A stretch of 64,000 nucleotides of DNA, from contig NZ_LZJR01000165.1 in the NCBI RefSeq assembly GCF_001667925.1, positions 38,322-102,321 of the forward strand, given 5' to 3'. Origin of the DNA: Mycobacterium sp. E2479. GTDB lineage: Bacteria > Actinomycetota > Actinomycetes > Mycobacteriales > Mycobacteriaceae. The notes under the pieces are model-generated. The model had not been told where the DNA came from. It searched no databases and saw only the letters and a program-made list of their open reading frames with translations. Shown here one piece after another: positions 1 to 10,939 of the stretch (within the stretch, counting starts at the first letter, position 1; the number at the start of each line of letters is the position of its first letter). Both the position numbers and the translations under genes were made by a program.

Positions 1-3000
1 GCATCAGCGCCACCGGGTTGGGCGCGAGCTCCAGGAACGTGGTGTGGCCGCTGTCGACGGCGTTGCGCACGCCGTGGGTGAAGTAGACCGAATGCCGCAT
101 TCCCTTGACCCAGTACGCGACATCGTGGATCGGCTCGCCGCCGGGCTTGATGTAGGTGCCCTCGTGCACCGTCGAGAAGATCCCGACCGTCGGGCTCAGC
201 GGATGAATTCCCTGCAGCTCGGCGGAGAACTCGCCGAGCAGCGGATCCATCTGCGACGTGTGGCCGGCACCCTTGGTCTGCAGCTTGCGGGCGAAGCGGC
301 CCTCCGCCTCACAGCGGGCGACGATCGCGTCGATCTGCTCGGGCGGACCGCCGATCACGGTCTGACTGGGTGCGGCGTAGACGCACACCTCGAGGCCGGG
401 GAAGTCGCCGAACACGGTCTTCAACTCGTCGGCGGAGTACTCGACGAGCGCCATCAGCCGGATGTATTCGCCGAACAGCATCGCCTCGCCTTCGCCCATC
501 AGGTGCGAGCGCGACGCGATCACGCGGGCCGCGTCCGCCAGCGACAGGCCGCCGGCGAAGTAAGCCGCCGCGGGCTCACCGAGCGACTGGCCGATCACCG
601 CAGCGGGTTTGGCGCCGTGGTGCTTGAGCAACTCGCCCAGGGCGATCTGGATCGCGAAGATGACGACGTTGCTGGTTTCGATGCCGTAGTCGACCGAGTC
701 GTCGAGGATCAACTCGAGCACCGAGTAGCCACGCTCGTCCTGGATCAGCGCGTCGACCTTCTCGATCCACTCGGCGAAGACCTCGTTGCGCAGGTACAGG
801 TTCTTGCCCATCTTGCGGTGCTGCGCACCGAAACCGGCCATCGCCCATACCGGACCGCTGGTGACCGGCCCGTCGACGCTGAACACGTTGGGCCGCTGCT
901 TGCCCTCGGCGATCGCGCGCAGGCCTTTGATGGCCTCTTCATGGTCGTGGGCCAGCACCACCGCGCGCGAACGGCCGTGGTTGCGCCGCGAGAGTGCCCG
1001 GCCAATGGATTCCAGCGACGACGCCTGCCCCTCCGGGCTTTCCATCCAGTCCGCGAGCTCGGCGGCCGCAACCTTCTTGCGCGAGGTCAAAAACGCCGAC
1101 ACCGCAAGCGGGATCAGTGGCTTGGTGGGCTCCGACTCCTCCTGTGCCGCAAGCTCTTCCAACGCGATCGCTTTGAGGCGCAGCGCCTCGTCGGTGACGC
1201 CGGGAAGCTCGTAGGCTTCCTCCTCCACCTCGGAGGGGTCAGGGATGATGTTGCCGAAGTCGTCGAACCGCAGCGAGTGGCTTTCCAGCGCGGGCACCTC
1301 GGCCGCGTCGGCGGTCGGGGCCGCCGCGACGGGCTGCGGCTCGGCTTCGCGCTCGACGACGTCGCGGGGCAGCACTTCGCGCACCACCAGGTGGGCGTTG
1401 GCCCCGCCGAAGCCGAAGCTGGACACCCCGGCCAGCGCGTAGCCACCGTAACGCGGCCAATCGCTAGCGCTGTCAACGACTTTCAGGCGCATGCCGTCGA
1501 AGTCGATGTAGGGGCTCGGGCCGGCGAAGTTGATGGACGGCGGCAGCTTGTCGTGCTGCAACGCCAGCACCACCTTGGCCAGGCTCGCCGCGCCGGCCGC
1601 CGACTCCAGGTGTCCCACATTGGTTTTCACCGCACCCAGCAACGCTGGACGGTCAGCCGGGCGGCCCCGCCCGACAATGCGACCCAGCGCCTCCGCCTCG
1701 ATCGGGTCACCCAGGACGGTGCCGGTGCCATGCGCCTCGATGTAGTCGACAGTGCGCGGATCGATCCCCGCGTCCTTGTAGGCCCGGCGCAACACCTCGG
1801 CCTGGGCATCCTGATTGGGGGCGATCAGCCCGTTGGACCGGCCGTCGTGGTTGACCGCGCTGCCGGCGATGACGGCCAGGATCTGATCGCCGTCGCGGCG
1901 GGCATCGTCGACCCGCTTGAGCACGAACATGCCGCCACCCTCGGAACGGGTGTAGCCATCGGCGTCAGAGGAGAAGGACTTGATCCGGCCGTCGGGGGCC
2001 AGCACCGCGCCGATCTCGTCGAAGCCGAGCGTCACCAACGGCGTGAGCAGCGCGTTGACGCCACCTGCGATCGCCACGTCGCACTCGCCGTTGCGCAGCG
2101 CCTGCACCGCCTGATGCGTCGCCACCAGCGAACTCGAGCAGGCGGTGTCCAGCGCCACCGACGGCCCGCGGAAGTCGTAGAAGTAGGACACCCGGTTGGC
2201 GATGATCGAGCTGGCCGTACCGGTGATCGCGTAGGGGTGCGCAACCGTCGGGTCGGACACGGCCAGGAATTGGTAGTCGTTGTTGGAGAAGCCGACGTAC
2301 ACGCCGACGGCCTCGCCGCGCAGGCTCGACGCCGGGATCCGGGCGTGCTCGAGCGCCTCCCAGGTGAGCTCCAGCGCCATCCGCTGCTGCGGGTCGATGT
2401 TGTCGGCCTCGGTCTTGGCGACCGCGAAGAACTCGGAGTCGAAGCCCTTGATGTCCTTCAGGTAGCCGCCCCGGGTGCGGGCGGTGCCGACGCGCTGGGC
2501 GATGCGCGGCTCCTCGAGGAATTCCGACCACCGGCCCTCGGGCAGATCGGTGATGGCGTCGCGGCCCTCCATCAGTGCCGCCCAGGTCTCGTCCGGCGAG
2601 TTCATGTCGCCGGGCAGCCGGGTCGACAGGCCCACGATCGCGATGTCGACCCGCTCGGCCGGGCCGGTGCGCGTCCAGTCGGCGCCGTCGAGTTCGTCGT
2701 CGGCGACCTCGGGTTCGCCTTCGATGATGCGGGTGGCCAGCGATTCGATCGTGGGGTGCTGGAACGCAACCGCGACAGACAGGGTCACGCCGGTCATGTC
2801 CTCGATGTCGGCGGCCATCGCCACGGCGTCGCGCGACGCCAAGCCCAACTCGACCATCGGCACCGACTCATCGATGTCGTCGGGTGATTTCCCGACGGCC
2901 CGGCCCACCCAGTTGCGCAGCCATTCGCGCATCTCGGGGACGGTCATATCGACTTTTTTGGCGGGCACCTCCCCGCCTGGGGTCGGGGTTTCGTTTTCGG

Positions 3001-3019
3001 GATGCTCAGTGTCAGCCAT
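1..3019 (-). CDS. pks13: Polyketide synthase Pks13, 3' end cut off by window edge
   Basis: Carries out the last condensation of mycolic acid synthesis, joining the meromycoloyl chain activated by FadD32 to a carboxylated long acyl chain (known function of the family). About 1,006 residues are visible. In order they hold an N-terminal carrier domain with the phosphopantetheine serine in LGLASRD (Ser62), a ketosynthase with its cysteine in DTACSSSL (Cys294), and an acyltransferase with its nucleophile in GQSLGE (Ser812). The visible part stops near the end of the acyltransferase, at LELAPNPVALM. The second carrier domain and the thioesterase must lie outside. The ATG start gives MADTEHPENE, an acidic N-terminus like that of orthologs. 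It starts 13 bp after fadD32 and is very probably cotranscribed with it. Confidence 0.97.
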   Translation of the reverse strand, partial: MADTEHPENETPTPGGEVPAKKVDMTVPEMREWLRNWVGRAVGKSPDDIDESVPMVELGLASRDAVAMAADIEDMTGVTLSVAVAFQHPTIESLATRIIEGEPEVADDELDGADWTRTGPAERVDIAIVGLSTRLPGDMNSPDETWAALMEGRDAITDLPEGRWSEFLEEPRIAQRVGTARTRGGYLKDIKGFDSEFFAVAKTEADNIDPQQRMALELTWEALEHARIPASSLRGEAVGVYVGFSNNDYQFLAVSDPTVAHPYAITGTASSIIANRVSYFYDFRGPSVALDTACSSSLVATHQAVQALRNGECDVAIAGGVNALLTPLVTLGFDEIGAVLAPDGRIKSFSSDADGYTRSEGGGMFVLKRVDDARRDGDQILAVIAGSAVNHDGRSNGLIAPNQDAQAEVLRRAYKDAGIDPRTVDYIEAHGTGTVLGDPIEAEALGRIVGRGRPADRPALLGAVKTNVGHLESAAGAASLAKVVLALQHDKLPPSINFAGPSPYIDFDGMRLKVVDSASDWPRYGGYALAGVSSFGFGGANAHLVVREVLPRDVVEREAEPQPVAAAPTADAAEVPALESHSLRFDDFGNIIPDPSEVEEEAYELPGVTDEALRLKAIALEELAAQEESEPTKPLIPLAVSAFLTSRKKVAAAELADWMESPEGQASSLESIGRALSRRNHGRSRAVVLAHDHEEAIKGLRAIAEGKQRPNVFSVDGPVTSGPVWAMAGFGAQHRKMGKNLYLRNEVFAEWIEKVDALIQDERGYSVLELILDDSVDYGIETSNVVIFAIQIALGELLKHHGAKPAAVIGQSLGEPAAAYFAGGLSLADAARVIASRSHLMGEGEAMLFGEYIRLMALVEYSADELKTVFGDFPGLEVCVYAAPSQTVIGGPPEQIDAIVARCEAEGRFARKLQTKGAGHTSQMDPLLGEFSAELQGIHPLSPTVGIFSTVHEGTYIKPGGEPIHDVAYWVKGMRHSVYFTHGVRNAVDSGHTTFLELAPNPVALM

Positions 3020-3032
3020 GGTCCTAAGGGAT

Positions 3033-4931
<1,899 letters not shown>

Positions 4932-4957
4932 GCCGCTCTCCTGTCACACCTGTTTCG

Positions 4958-5029
4958 GTCGGCCCGGCCGACACTTTGTTCCTAGGTCGGCTCCGCCGAC
5001 GGCTTCGTTCTGCGGTCGGCCATGCCGAC
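4958..5029. promoter_or_regulatory. Three evenly spaced GTCGGC-N3-GCCGAC palindromes upstream of fadD32
   Basis: Three 15-bp inverted repeats with identical six-base arms, GTCGGC and GCCGAC, start at 4958, 4986 and 5015, so they repeat every 28-29 bp. Their 3-bp centres differ (CCG, TCC, CAT). They lie 27-98 bp upstream of the fadD32 ATG. The even spacing and strict arms suggest protein-binding sites or small RNA hairpins in the leader, but no regulator is assigned. The rest of the 324-bp gap between fadD32 and culp6 shows no gene. Confidence 0.55.
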
Positions 5030-5255
5030 GGTTTCATGTCTCAACGCACCCGCCAGACCTCGCACGGCACCCCTCGGGGAACGCCGGTGATGTGCCAGCC
5101 CAAGCCAGCATCCACCCGATCGGGTGCGCGACAAAGGTCCGATAGCTCTTAAATTCCTCTTAATGTTACGGGGCCGCCTACAGCAGACCAAATCACAAGG
5201 TACCGCTGATCGCCATCGGCAACCGCTACGTGACGCTTGTGTCCCGCCGCCCCGA

Positions 5256-6266
5256 TCATCCGTGTTTTGGTTGTGGCGCATTTGCAATCAGACCGTGAGC
5301 CCAGTTGAGCGTCCAGTCGGTCGCCGGTGCCCCGTCGATGCTCCAGCACTGCGTCGTCGCGTACAGCGCGTGGACCGGCTGACCGGCCCCGCCGGCCAAG
5401 GTGTTCAGCGTGGTCGGCAGGTTCGCGATGCTGAAGGCCTCCTCCGGAGCGGCGCAGATCAGGTCGCCCGGTGCGCAGATCTCGTTGGTCTTGCCGTTGA
5501 GGTCGCCGAAACCGCCCGGCCGCTCACCGGTCATGGTCAGCCCCATTCCGGACAGGATGGGCACCTCGTGCAACGTGATCTCGGCGCCTTGCCCCGGCGG
5601 GTTGGGCCCGATGTCGTTGCCGACCCCGATCTGGCGACGACCATCAGCGATCAACGTCACACCCAACACCAGGTCGTCGTCCACGGGTCCGCGCCCGTTG
5701 CCGATGTCGCTGGCGATGTCGCCGGCGATCACCGCGCCCTGCGAAAAACCCACCAACACGTAACTGGTCAGCGGGCACTTGGCGTTCATGTCCGTCATCG
5801 CCTGCACCGTCGCGCGGGTGCCTTCGGCCCGGCTGGCGTTGTAGGACATCTGCGTGTCGCCACTCAGCGGGTTGTGGAACTGCGCGGTGTACGGAGTGGT
5901 GTACGCCTGCATCCGAGACCACGGGAACTGCTGGGTGAGGCTCGCGATCGCCTTGTGCAGCAGCGCATTGGGAAATTGCACGGGGTTGGCGGGATCGTCC
6001 TGTACGGCGGACTCCCACGTGCCGGGGACGTTGACCAGCAGCACGTCGGGGCAGGAAGCGTCCTGAGACGCGGGTCGCGGCTTGTGCGGGTGCGTGCTTG
6101 TCGACGGCGGGGGCAGCACCCCGGGCGGGACCGCGCTGGGCTCCGATCCGTGCCCGCGCAGCAAGGTCACCGCGGCCAAGATGCCTAACAGGACGACGGC
6201 GGCGACCGACAGTGCGGCGATCCAGGCGAGGGTGCGTTGCCGCTTACGCCGCGCGTTTGTAGCCAT
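5256..6266 (-). CDS. culp6: Cutinase-like envelope lipid hydrolase Culp6
   Basis: Ortholog of Rv3802c, an essential cell-wall serine hydrolase with phospholipase and thioesterase activity that sits inside the mycolate cluster. The 336-residue protein has a signal anchor (about residues 12-36), a Pro/Ser/Thr-rich linker to about 70, and an alpha/beta-hydrolase domain. The catalytic residues fall at Ser175 in GFSQG, Asp268 in APGDLICA and His299 in PVHALY, the numbering reported for the M. tuberculosis enzyme as I recall it. The cysteine pairs of cutinases (NAKCP, EICAPGDLIC) are present. It reads in the same direction as fadD32-pks13 but is separated from them by 324 bp. Confidence 0.96.
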   Translation of the reverse strand: MATNARRKRQRTLAWIAALSVAAVVLLGILAAVTLLRGHGSEPSAVPPGVLPPPSTSTHPHKPRPASQDASCPDVLLVNVPGTWESAVQDDPANPVQFPNALLHKAIASLTQQFPWSRMQAYTTPYTAQFHNPLSGDTQMSYNASRAEGTRATVQAMTDMNAKCPLTSYVLVGFSQGAVIAGDIASDIGNGRGPVDDDLVLGVTLIADGRRQIGVGNDIGPNPPGQGAEITLHEVPILSGMGLTMTGERPGGFGDLNGKTNEICAPGDLICAAPEEAFSIANLPTTLNTLAGGAGQPVHALYATTQCWSIDGAPATDWTLNWAHGLIANAPQPKHG

Positions 6267-6394
6267 GTTCTCCTGCCAGCAGAGTCAGTGGATCGCAGCT
6301 ACGCGGCCCTCCCGACCCCTGCTGCACCCTTTACACGGTACCGGCTCGGCTGCGTGATCCGGCCGGGCAGCGATGGCTGGATCAGTCGCGCAGC

Positions 6395-6486
6395 GACCCG
6401 CAGCGCCCGGCTTCGCCGCGCTTGCGATCGCCTTAACCCAACGGCGCCGACCCGCAGCGCCCGGCTTCGCCGCGCTTGCGATCGCC
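6395..6486. repeat. Two perfect 38-bp direct repeats between fbpD and culp6
   Basis: A 38-bp sequence beginning GACCCGCAGCGCCCGGCTTC occurs at 6395-6432 and, without a mismatch, at 6449-6486, separated by 16 bp. Each copy contains an imperfect stem-loop around CGGCTTCGCCG. The array begins directly after the fbpD stop codon. A diverged third copy in the opposite orientation lies near 48350-48390. This looks like a dispersed intergenic stem-loop element and may act as a terminator or RNA processing site. Confidence 0.8.
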
Positions 6487-6487
6487 G

Positions 6488-7399
6488 CTAGCGAATTGCG
6501 CCGACGATTTCACCCGACATCGCCCCGAGCTGCCCCGACCATGAACCCCAGCCGTTGTCGCCGCCCGCGGGAAAGTCGAAGTGGCCGTTGTGACCGCCGT
6601 TGCTGCGGTACTGCTGGTAAAACTCGCGCGAACTGCCCATCGCCGCGCCGGCCTGGCCGATCATCGCGGCATCGTCGCCGCCCATGTTCGTCGGGCTGTA
6701 GACCCAGACGCGGGTGTTGTTCTGCGCCAGCAGCGAGGCGTGCACGTAGGGATCGTGCCACTTCCACCGGCCCAGCTGCGGGGCTCCCCACATGCCGTTG
6801 CCGTCGACGCCGCCGAACTGCTGCAGGCCGGCCAGGATCGCGCCGTTGTAGTTTGTGCTCGACGGGTAGAGGAATCCGGACAGCGACCCGGCGAAGCCGA
6901 AGCGATCGGGGTGGAAGGTGGCAAGAGCCATCGCACCATAGCCACCCTGCGAGGCACCGACGGCGGCGTGGCCGCCGGGCGCCAGGCCCTTGTTGGCCGC
7001 CAGCCAATCGGGCAGCTCGCTGGACAGGAACGTGTCCCACTGCTTGCTGCCGTCCTGCTCCCAGTTGGTGTACATGCTCCACGCGCCGCCGGCCGGGGCC
7101 ACCACCGAGATGCCCTTGCCGCCGAGGGTGTTCATCGCGTTGCCGGCGGTGACCCAGTTGCTCACGTCCGGGGCCGCGTTGAAGGCGTCCAGCAGGTAGA
7201 CCGCGTGCGGGCCACCGGCCATGAAGGCCACCGGGATGTCGCGGCCCATCGCCGCCGACGGAACCATCAGGCTTTCGTAGCCTGCCGCTCTGGCCTTGCC
7301 GGCCGTCGCGGCGGTCTGCAGCGCGAAGGCCAACCCGACCGCCAGCACGGCTACGCAGAACACCCGCAAAAGCGCCGACATACCCCGCACGACCGTCAT
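6488..7399 (-). CDS. fbpD: Antigen 85-like secreted protein FbpD/MPT51
   Basis: Secreted alpha/beta-hydrolase-fold relative of the antigen 85 mycolyltransferases, ortholog of Rv3803c; thought to bind carbohydrate or matrix proteins rather than transfer mycolate. The 303-residue protein has a signal peptide (residues 1-38) and mature start near AAGYESLMVPS. I chose the ATG at 7399 because GGAGGGTGG lies just upstream; a longer in-frame start has no such site. The nucleophile position reads GASQGG with Ser150, but the regions matching the Ag85 glutamate and the catalytic histidine (here AGGDNGWGSW) lack those residues. It lies downstream of fbpA with a terminator-like hairpin between them. Confidence 0.95.
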   Translation of the reverse strand: MTVVRGMSALLRVFCVAVLAVGLAFALQTAATAGKARAAGYESLMVPSAAMGRDIPVAFMAGGPHAVYLLDAFNAAPDVSNWVTAGNAMNTLGGKGISVVAPAGGAWSMYTNWEQDGSKQWDTFLSSELPDWLAANKGLAPGGHAAVGASQGGYGAMALATFHPDRFGFAGSLSGFLYPSSTNYNGAILAGLQQFGGVDGNGMWGAPQLGRWKWHDPYVHASLLAQNNTRVWVYSPTNMGGDDAAMIGQAGAAMGSSREFYQQYRSNGGHNGHFDFPAGGDNGWGSWSGQLGAMSGEIVGAIR

Positions 7400-7498
7400 G
7401 TCCACCCTCCATCGTGTAGTCGCTGAAAGCACATTAGCCAGCGCCGTAGTTCCCCCGCGCGCCGGGTAGTGAAACAAGTCACACGCCCACACACAACA

Positions 7499-7530
7499 AG
7501 CGGCGGAAACCCCTGAGGGTTCCCGCCGCT
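7499..7530 (-). terminator. Hairpin terminator after fbpA
   Basis: An inverted repeat with 14-bp arms (AGCGGCGGAAACCC against GGGTTCCCGCCGCT, one mismatch) and a 4-bp loop lies 21 bp beyond the fbpA stop codon and upstream of fbpD. No T-run follows, which is usual for mycobacterial terminators. It probably separates the fbpA and fbpD transcripts. Confidence 0.65.
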
Positions 7531-7551
7531 CGTCGTTACTGCTCTGCGTGT

Positions 7552-8589
7552 TTAGGTGCCCTGGCCATTACCGGCGTTGGCGGCCGTGGCCGGACCCGCA
7601 CCCGGGGTGGCGCCCAGAGTCGACTGCAGGTCGGGCAGCATGGCGTGCACCTGCGCGCCCCAGTAGGGCCAGTCGTGGGTGCCGTTGGCGTCGAAGTTCC
7701 ACACCGCGTTGTGGCCACCGGCGGCGTTGTAGGCGTCCTGGAACTTCAGGTTGCTGGTCCGCACGAAGCCCTCGAGGAACTTCGCCGGCAGGTTGTCGCC
7801 GCCCAGGTCCGACGGCTTGCCGTTACCGCAGTACACCCAGATGCGGGTGTTGTTGGCGACCAGCTTGCCGACCTGAAGCGATGGGTCGTTGCGGGCCCAC
7901 GCCGGGTCCTCCTTGGGACCCCACATGTCGGCGGTCTTGTAGCCACCGGCGTCACCCATGGCCAGGCCGATCAGCGACGGGCCCATCCCCTGCGACGGGT
8001 CCAGCAGCGCCGACAGCGAGCCGGCGTAAATGAACTGCTGCGGGTGGTAGGCGGCCAGGATCAGCGCCGACGAGCCGGCCATCGACAGACCGACCACAGC
8101 GCTGCCGGTCGGCTTCACCTGCTTCTGCGACGACAGGTACTGGGGCAGCTCGCTGGTTAGGAAGGTCTCCCACTTGTAGGTGGTGCAGCCGGCCTTGCCA
8201 CAGGCGGGCTTGTACCAGTCGGAGTAGAAGCTGGACTGGCCACCGACCGGCAGGGCAACCGAAATGCCGGACTGGAGGTACCACTCGAACACCGGGGTGT
8301 TGATGTCCCAACCGTTGAAGTCGTCCTGCGCGCGCATACCGTCGAGCAGGTACAGCGCGGGTGAGTTGGCGCCACCGCTTTGGAACTGAACCTTGATGTC
8401 GCGGCCCATTGCGGCGGACGGAACCTGCAGGTACTCCACCGGCAGACCCGGGCGAGAGAAGGCCCCGGCGGTCGCCGAGCCTCCGACGGCGCCAATCAGG
8501 CCCGAGAGCAGCGCCGCACCCGCGGCCGCCACGACGAGCCGGCGCGGCATACCCGCCACGGCGCCGCGCAATCTGTCGACAAGCGTCAT
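7552..8589 (-). CDS. fbpA: Diacylglycerol/trehalose mycolyltransferase Ag85A
   Basis: Transfers mycolic acids between trehalose monomycolates and onto arabinogalactan in the cell wall; also binds fibronectin. The 345-residue precursor has a long signal peptide ending GSATAGA, with mature protein from FSRPGLPVEYLQ (residue 44). The catalytic triad is complete: Ser169 in GLSMAGSS, Glu273 in FLEGFVRTSN and His305 in NGTHDW, equal to mature Ser126, Glu230 and His262. The disulfide cysteines CGKAGC are present. An ATG start with a purine-rich upstream stretch (GGAAGCAAGG) supports the chosen start. Sequence details resemble M. avium complex Ag85A. Confidence 0.98.
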   Translation of the reverse strand: MTLVDRLRGAVAGMPRRLVVAAAGAALLSGLIGAVGGSATAGAFSRPGLPVEYLQVPSAAMGRDIKVQFQSGGANSPALYLLDGMRAQDDFNGWDINTPVFEWYLQSGISVALPVGGQSSFYSDWYKPACGKAGCTTYKWETFLTSELPQYLSSQKQVKPTGSAVVGLSMAGSSALILAAYHPQQFIYAGSLSALLDPSQGMGPSLIGLAMGDAGGYKTADMWGPKEDPAWARNDPSLQVGKLVANNTRIWVYCGNGKPSDLGGDNLPAKFLEGFVRTSNLKFQDAYNAAGGHNAVWNFDANGTHDWPYWGAQVHAMLPDLQSTLGATPGAGPATAANAGNGQGT

Positions 8590-8979
8590 CCTTGCTTCCT
8601 CATCCTTCTTGCGGCCTTTCGGCGCATTTCACCGATCGGTCACTGTCTTGATTGGTCGAACTGCCTGCACAAACCCGAATGCACGGCTTCTTATCAGACC
8701 GTCGCGGTCCGCATCGTCGCCGCGCCAAGCGCAGGAGTGCTCGTGTAGTCAACCACACGTTGCGCCGTTCGGTCGCATCGAGGCACGGGGACGGGCCGTC
8801 GAGCGGCCCTCGTACCCAGCGGTTTTCAACCGCAACATGTGTCTAAAAAGCAATGATTCACATGTGCTTGACGGCCGTCGCCAGCTGGTGAGAGGCCAAA
8901 TGTGATGTTGCTACCATTTTTTCGCGGGTGGCGCGCTGTGATTTGTTCGACGTATGCCGAAATTTCTTCTGCGCGACGC
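8590..8979. other. Intergenic region upstream of fbpA
   Basis: This 390-bp gap between aftB and fbpA must hold the fbpA promoter. I found no convincing gene, and short open frames here lack ribosome-binding sites and conserved features. No long palindrome stands out. Base composition is locally lower in GC near 8835-8960, as expected for a promoter. Confidence 0.5.
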
Positions 8980-10851
8980 TTACTCGCGAGGTGGGGGCGG
9001 CACCTCTTCGGGTACCGGCAGCCCACACCGGGCCAGTTCGTAGCGCGGCACCCGGTCGATCCGGTACTTGGTGAACCGGTAGGAATTCACCAGGTTGGAC
9101 AAGAACCGGTGCGGGGTCATCGGGGCGCGCACCGAGCTGAGCACCGCCTTCGTATCCGGGCATTGCAACGCCGACACGGCCTGCGCGACCCACTGCGCGT
9201 CCAGGTAGCCCGGAATCCCCGGTGGCAACTTCACCCAGGGGCCGTCGGCGATCACCCAGTCGGGAAAGAGGTTCTTGTCGTGCCCGATGCGGCCGTGCTT
9301 GAGCCGTTCCGTGTGTTGCGCAAGCGGATTCGCCAAACCGATCTGATCGATCACCCTGACATCGAGCCCGACATTCATGCCAACCATGCCGAGGTTGGTG
9401 AAAAACACGGCATGCTGGGGTTTTTGCGGGGACTTGTCGCCCGGCGGTGGCTGGGCCATCGGCACCAGGTCCCACTGGATGTAATTGCCCGACGGAAGTA
9501 GTAGCGCCCCTTCGGGGGTGTTGTTGAGGGCGGTGAGGATCGCCGCCATGCGCGGATAGCCCAGATAGTCCGCGGCGGTCAGCGGATGTGCGCGACCAGT
9601 GGCCTGGGCATAGAAGCGGCGTTCGTCAACGATCCCGGAGTAGGTGACGTGGGTGGCATCGTCGCCCATCCCCGGTGAGTTCGCCGCCCAGAGCGCCCAT
9701 CCGGCCAGTCCCAGCCACAACGCGCCCGCGGCGCCGGCCACCCAGTTGCCGGTCTCCCGCGAATAGTCCTGGCCGTCGGGGATGGCGATCGGGATGACCG
9801 CGACCGGAGCCAGCAGACAGAACAACGGAGCCAGCAGCACGCGTGCATGCATGAAGTCGCCGCCTTGCCGGATCCAGTACAGGGCCTGCAACAGACCGCT
9901 CACCACTACCCACGCCACCACCGCGGGCGGACTGTGCACGGCCCGGGCCAGCCGCCCGTAGTTGGGCGCCAGCGCCGGGCGCAAAAACGACGGCCGCCGA
10001 CGGGCGGCGAACAGCAGCACCCCCAGCAGCACGAGGAGCACCACGGGTATCCACACCGCGTAGGGCGCATCGAAGTTGGAGAGGTAGATCATGCCCTGTG
10101 ACCACTTGTCCCCGGCCGCGTCCTTGGCCAGGGCGGTACCGGGTACCAGCAGGCCGTAATAACCCATGCGAAAGACCTCGTAGGCGACCGGCACGAAACC
10201 CCCGGCCACCACGATCAGCACCCGGCGCTGCCAGGTCCGGGCGGCGATCAGCATCATGATTAGGGCCAGGCCGCCCATCAGCGCCAGCTCGGGCCGGACC
10301 AGCACACTGAACCCGGCGACGAAAGCCAGCAGGCCGGCGAACACTTTGTTGTCCGGGCGGTTGCGCACCGGCTGCGCCCAGCAGACCATCATCCACCACA
10401 CCAGCCCGAGATAGGCCAGCGCCAAACCGCTCTCCAGGCCGGACGTGGCGAAGTCGCGCGCCGGGGGCAGAGCGATATACACCAGCGCGCCGGCGGGCAA
10501 CATGACGGCCTTGCGGCCCCGCAGGCTCGGCGCGTACAGCCTTGCGGCGCCCAGCATCGCCCACGCCACACCCGCGACCGAAAGCACCAGCGCGAGCGCG
10601 AGCGCCACGTACTCCATGCGCAGTGGGCCGCCCACCCAGCTACCGACGTACATCAGGTAGGTCCAGGCGGTCGAGGTGTTGGCTTCGACCCGCTCGCCCT
10701 GGTTGAACACCGGTCCGTTGCCCGCGAGCAGATTGCGCACCGTGCGCAGCACGATGAGGCCGTCGTCGGCGATCCAGCGGCGCTGCCAACTCCCCCAGCC
10801 GAACAGCAGGGCGACCAACGCCACGCTGATCCACAGGCTGACCCGCACCAT
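8980..10851 (-). CDS. aftB: Terminal beta-(1->2) arabinofuranosyltransferase AftB
   Basis: Adds the terminal beta-1,2 arabinose residues of arabinogalactan, using decaprenyl-phospho-arabinose on the outer face of the membrane. The 623-residue protein (M. tuberculosis about 627) has many hydrophobic segments over its first 400 residues and a soluble C-terminal domain. The N-terminal loop carries RRWIADDGLIVLRTVRNLLAG, with the acidic pair expected of GT-C arabinosyltransferases. I used the ATG giving MVRVSLW to match the ortholog. An ATG-ATG pair 57-60 bp upstream (10908-10911) is an alternative that would add 19-20 residues; neither has a clear ribosome-binding site. It follows ubiA in the same operon. 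Confidence 0.95.
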   Translation of the reverse strand: MVRVSLWISVALVALLFGWGSWQRRWIADDGLIVLRTVRNLLAGNGPVFNQGERVEANTSTAWTYLMYVGSWVGGPLRMEYVALALALVLSVAGVAWAMLGAARLYAPSLRGRKAVMLPAGALVYIALPPARDFATSGLESGLALAYLGLVWWMMVCWAQPVRNRPDNKVFAGLLAFVAGFSVLVRPELALMGGLALIMMLIAARTWQRRVLIVVAGGFVPVAYEVFRMGYYGLLVPGTALAKDAAGDKWSQGMIYLSNFDAPYAVWIPVVLLVLLGVLLFAARRRPSFLRPALAPNYGRLARAVHSPPAVVAWVVVSGLLQALYWIRQGGDFMHARVLLAPLFCLLAPVAVIPIAIPDGQDYSRETGNWVAGAAGALWLGLAGWALWAANSPGMGDDATHVTYSGIVDERRFYAQATGRAHPLTAADYLGYPRMAAILTALNNTPEGALLLPSGNYIQWDLVPMAQPPPGDKSPQKPQHAVFFTNLGMVGMNVGLDVRVIDQIGLANPLAQHTERLKHGRIGHDKNLFPDWVIADGPWVKLPPGIPGYLDAQWVAQAVSALQCPDTKAVLSSVRAPMTPHRFLSNLVNSYRFTKYRIDRVPRYELARCGLPVPEEVPPPPRE

Positions 10852-10939
10852 GGTGGTGTACGGAAACACCGGCCAGCCGGGCCGCCTGATCACCGGCCGG
10901 CTGCGCATCATCCGCGCTTTGAGAGCCTGCAGTTCGGGG

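Noticed and set aside
44..2887. A 947-codon open frame on the plus strand
   Set aside because: It is antisense to pks13, has no family resemblance, and reflects the lack of stop codons in GC-rich DNA. The minus strand shows clear Pks13 motifs.
8826..9026. 66-codon minus-strand frame between fbpA and aftB
   Set aside because: No ribosome-binding site, partly overlaps the aftB end, and shows no conserved pattern.
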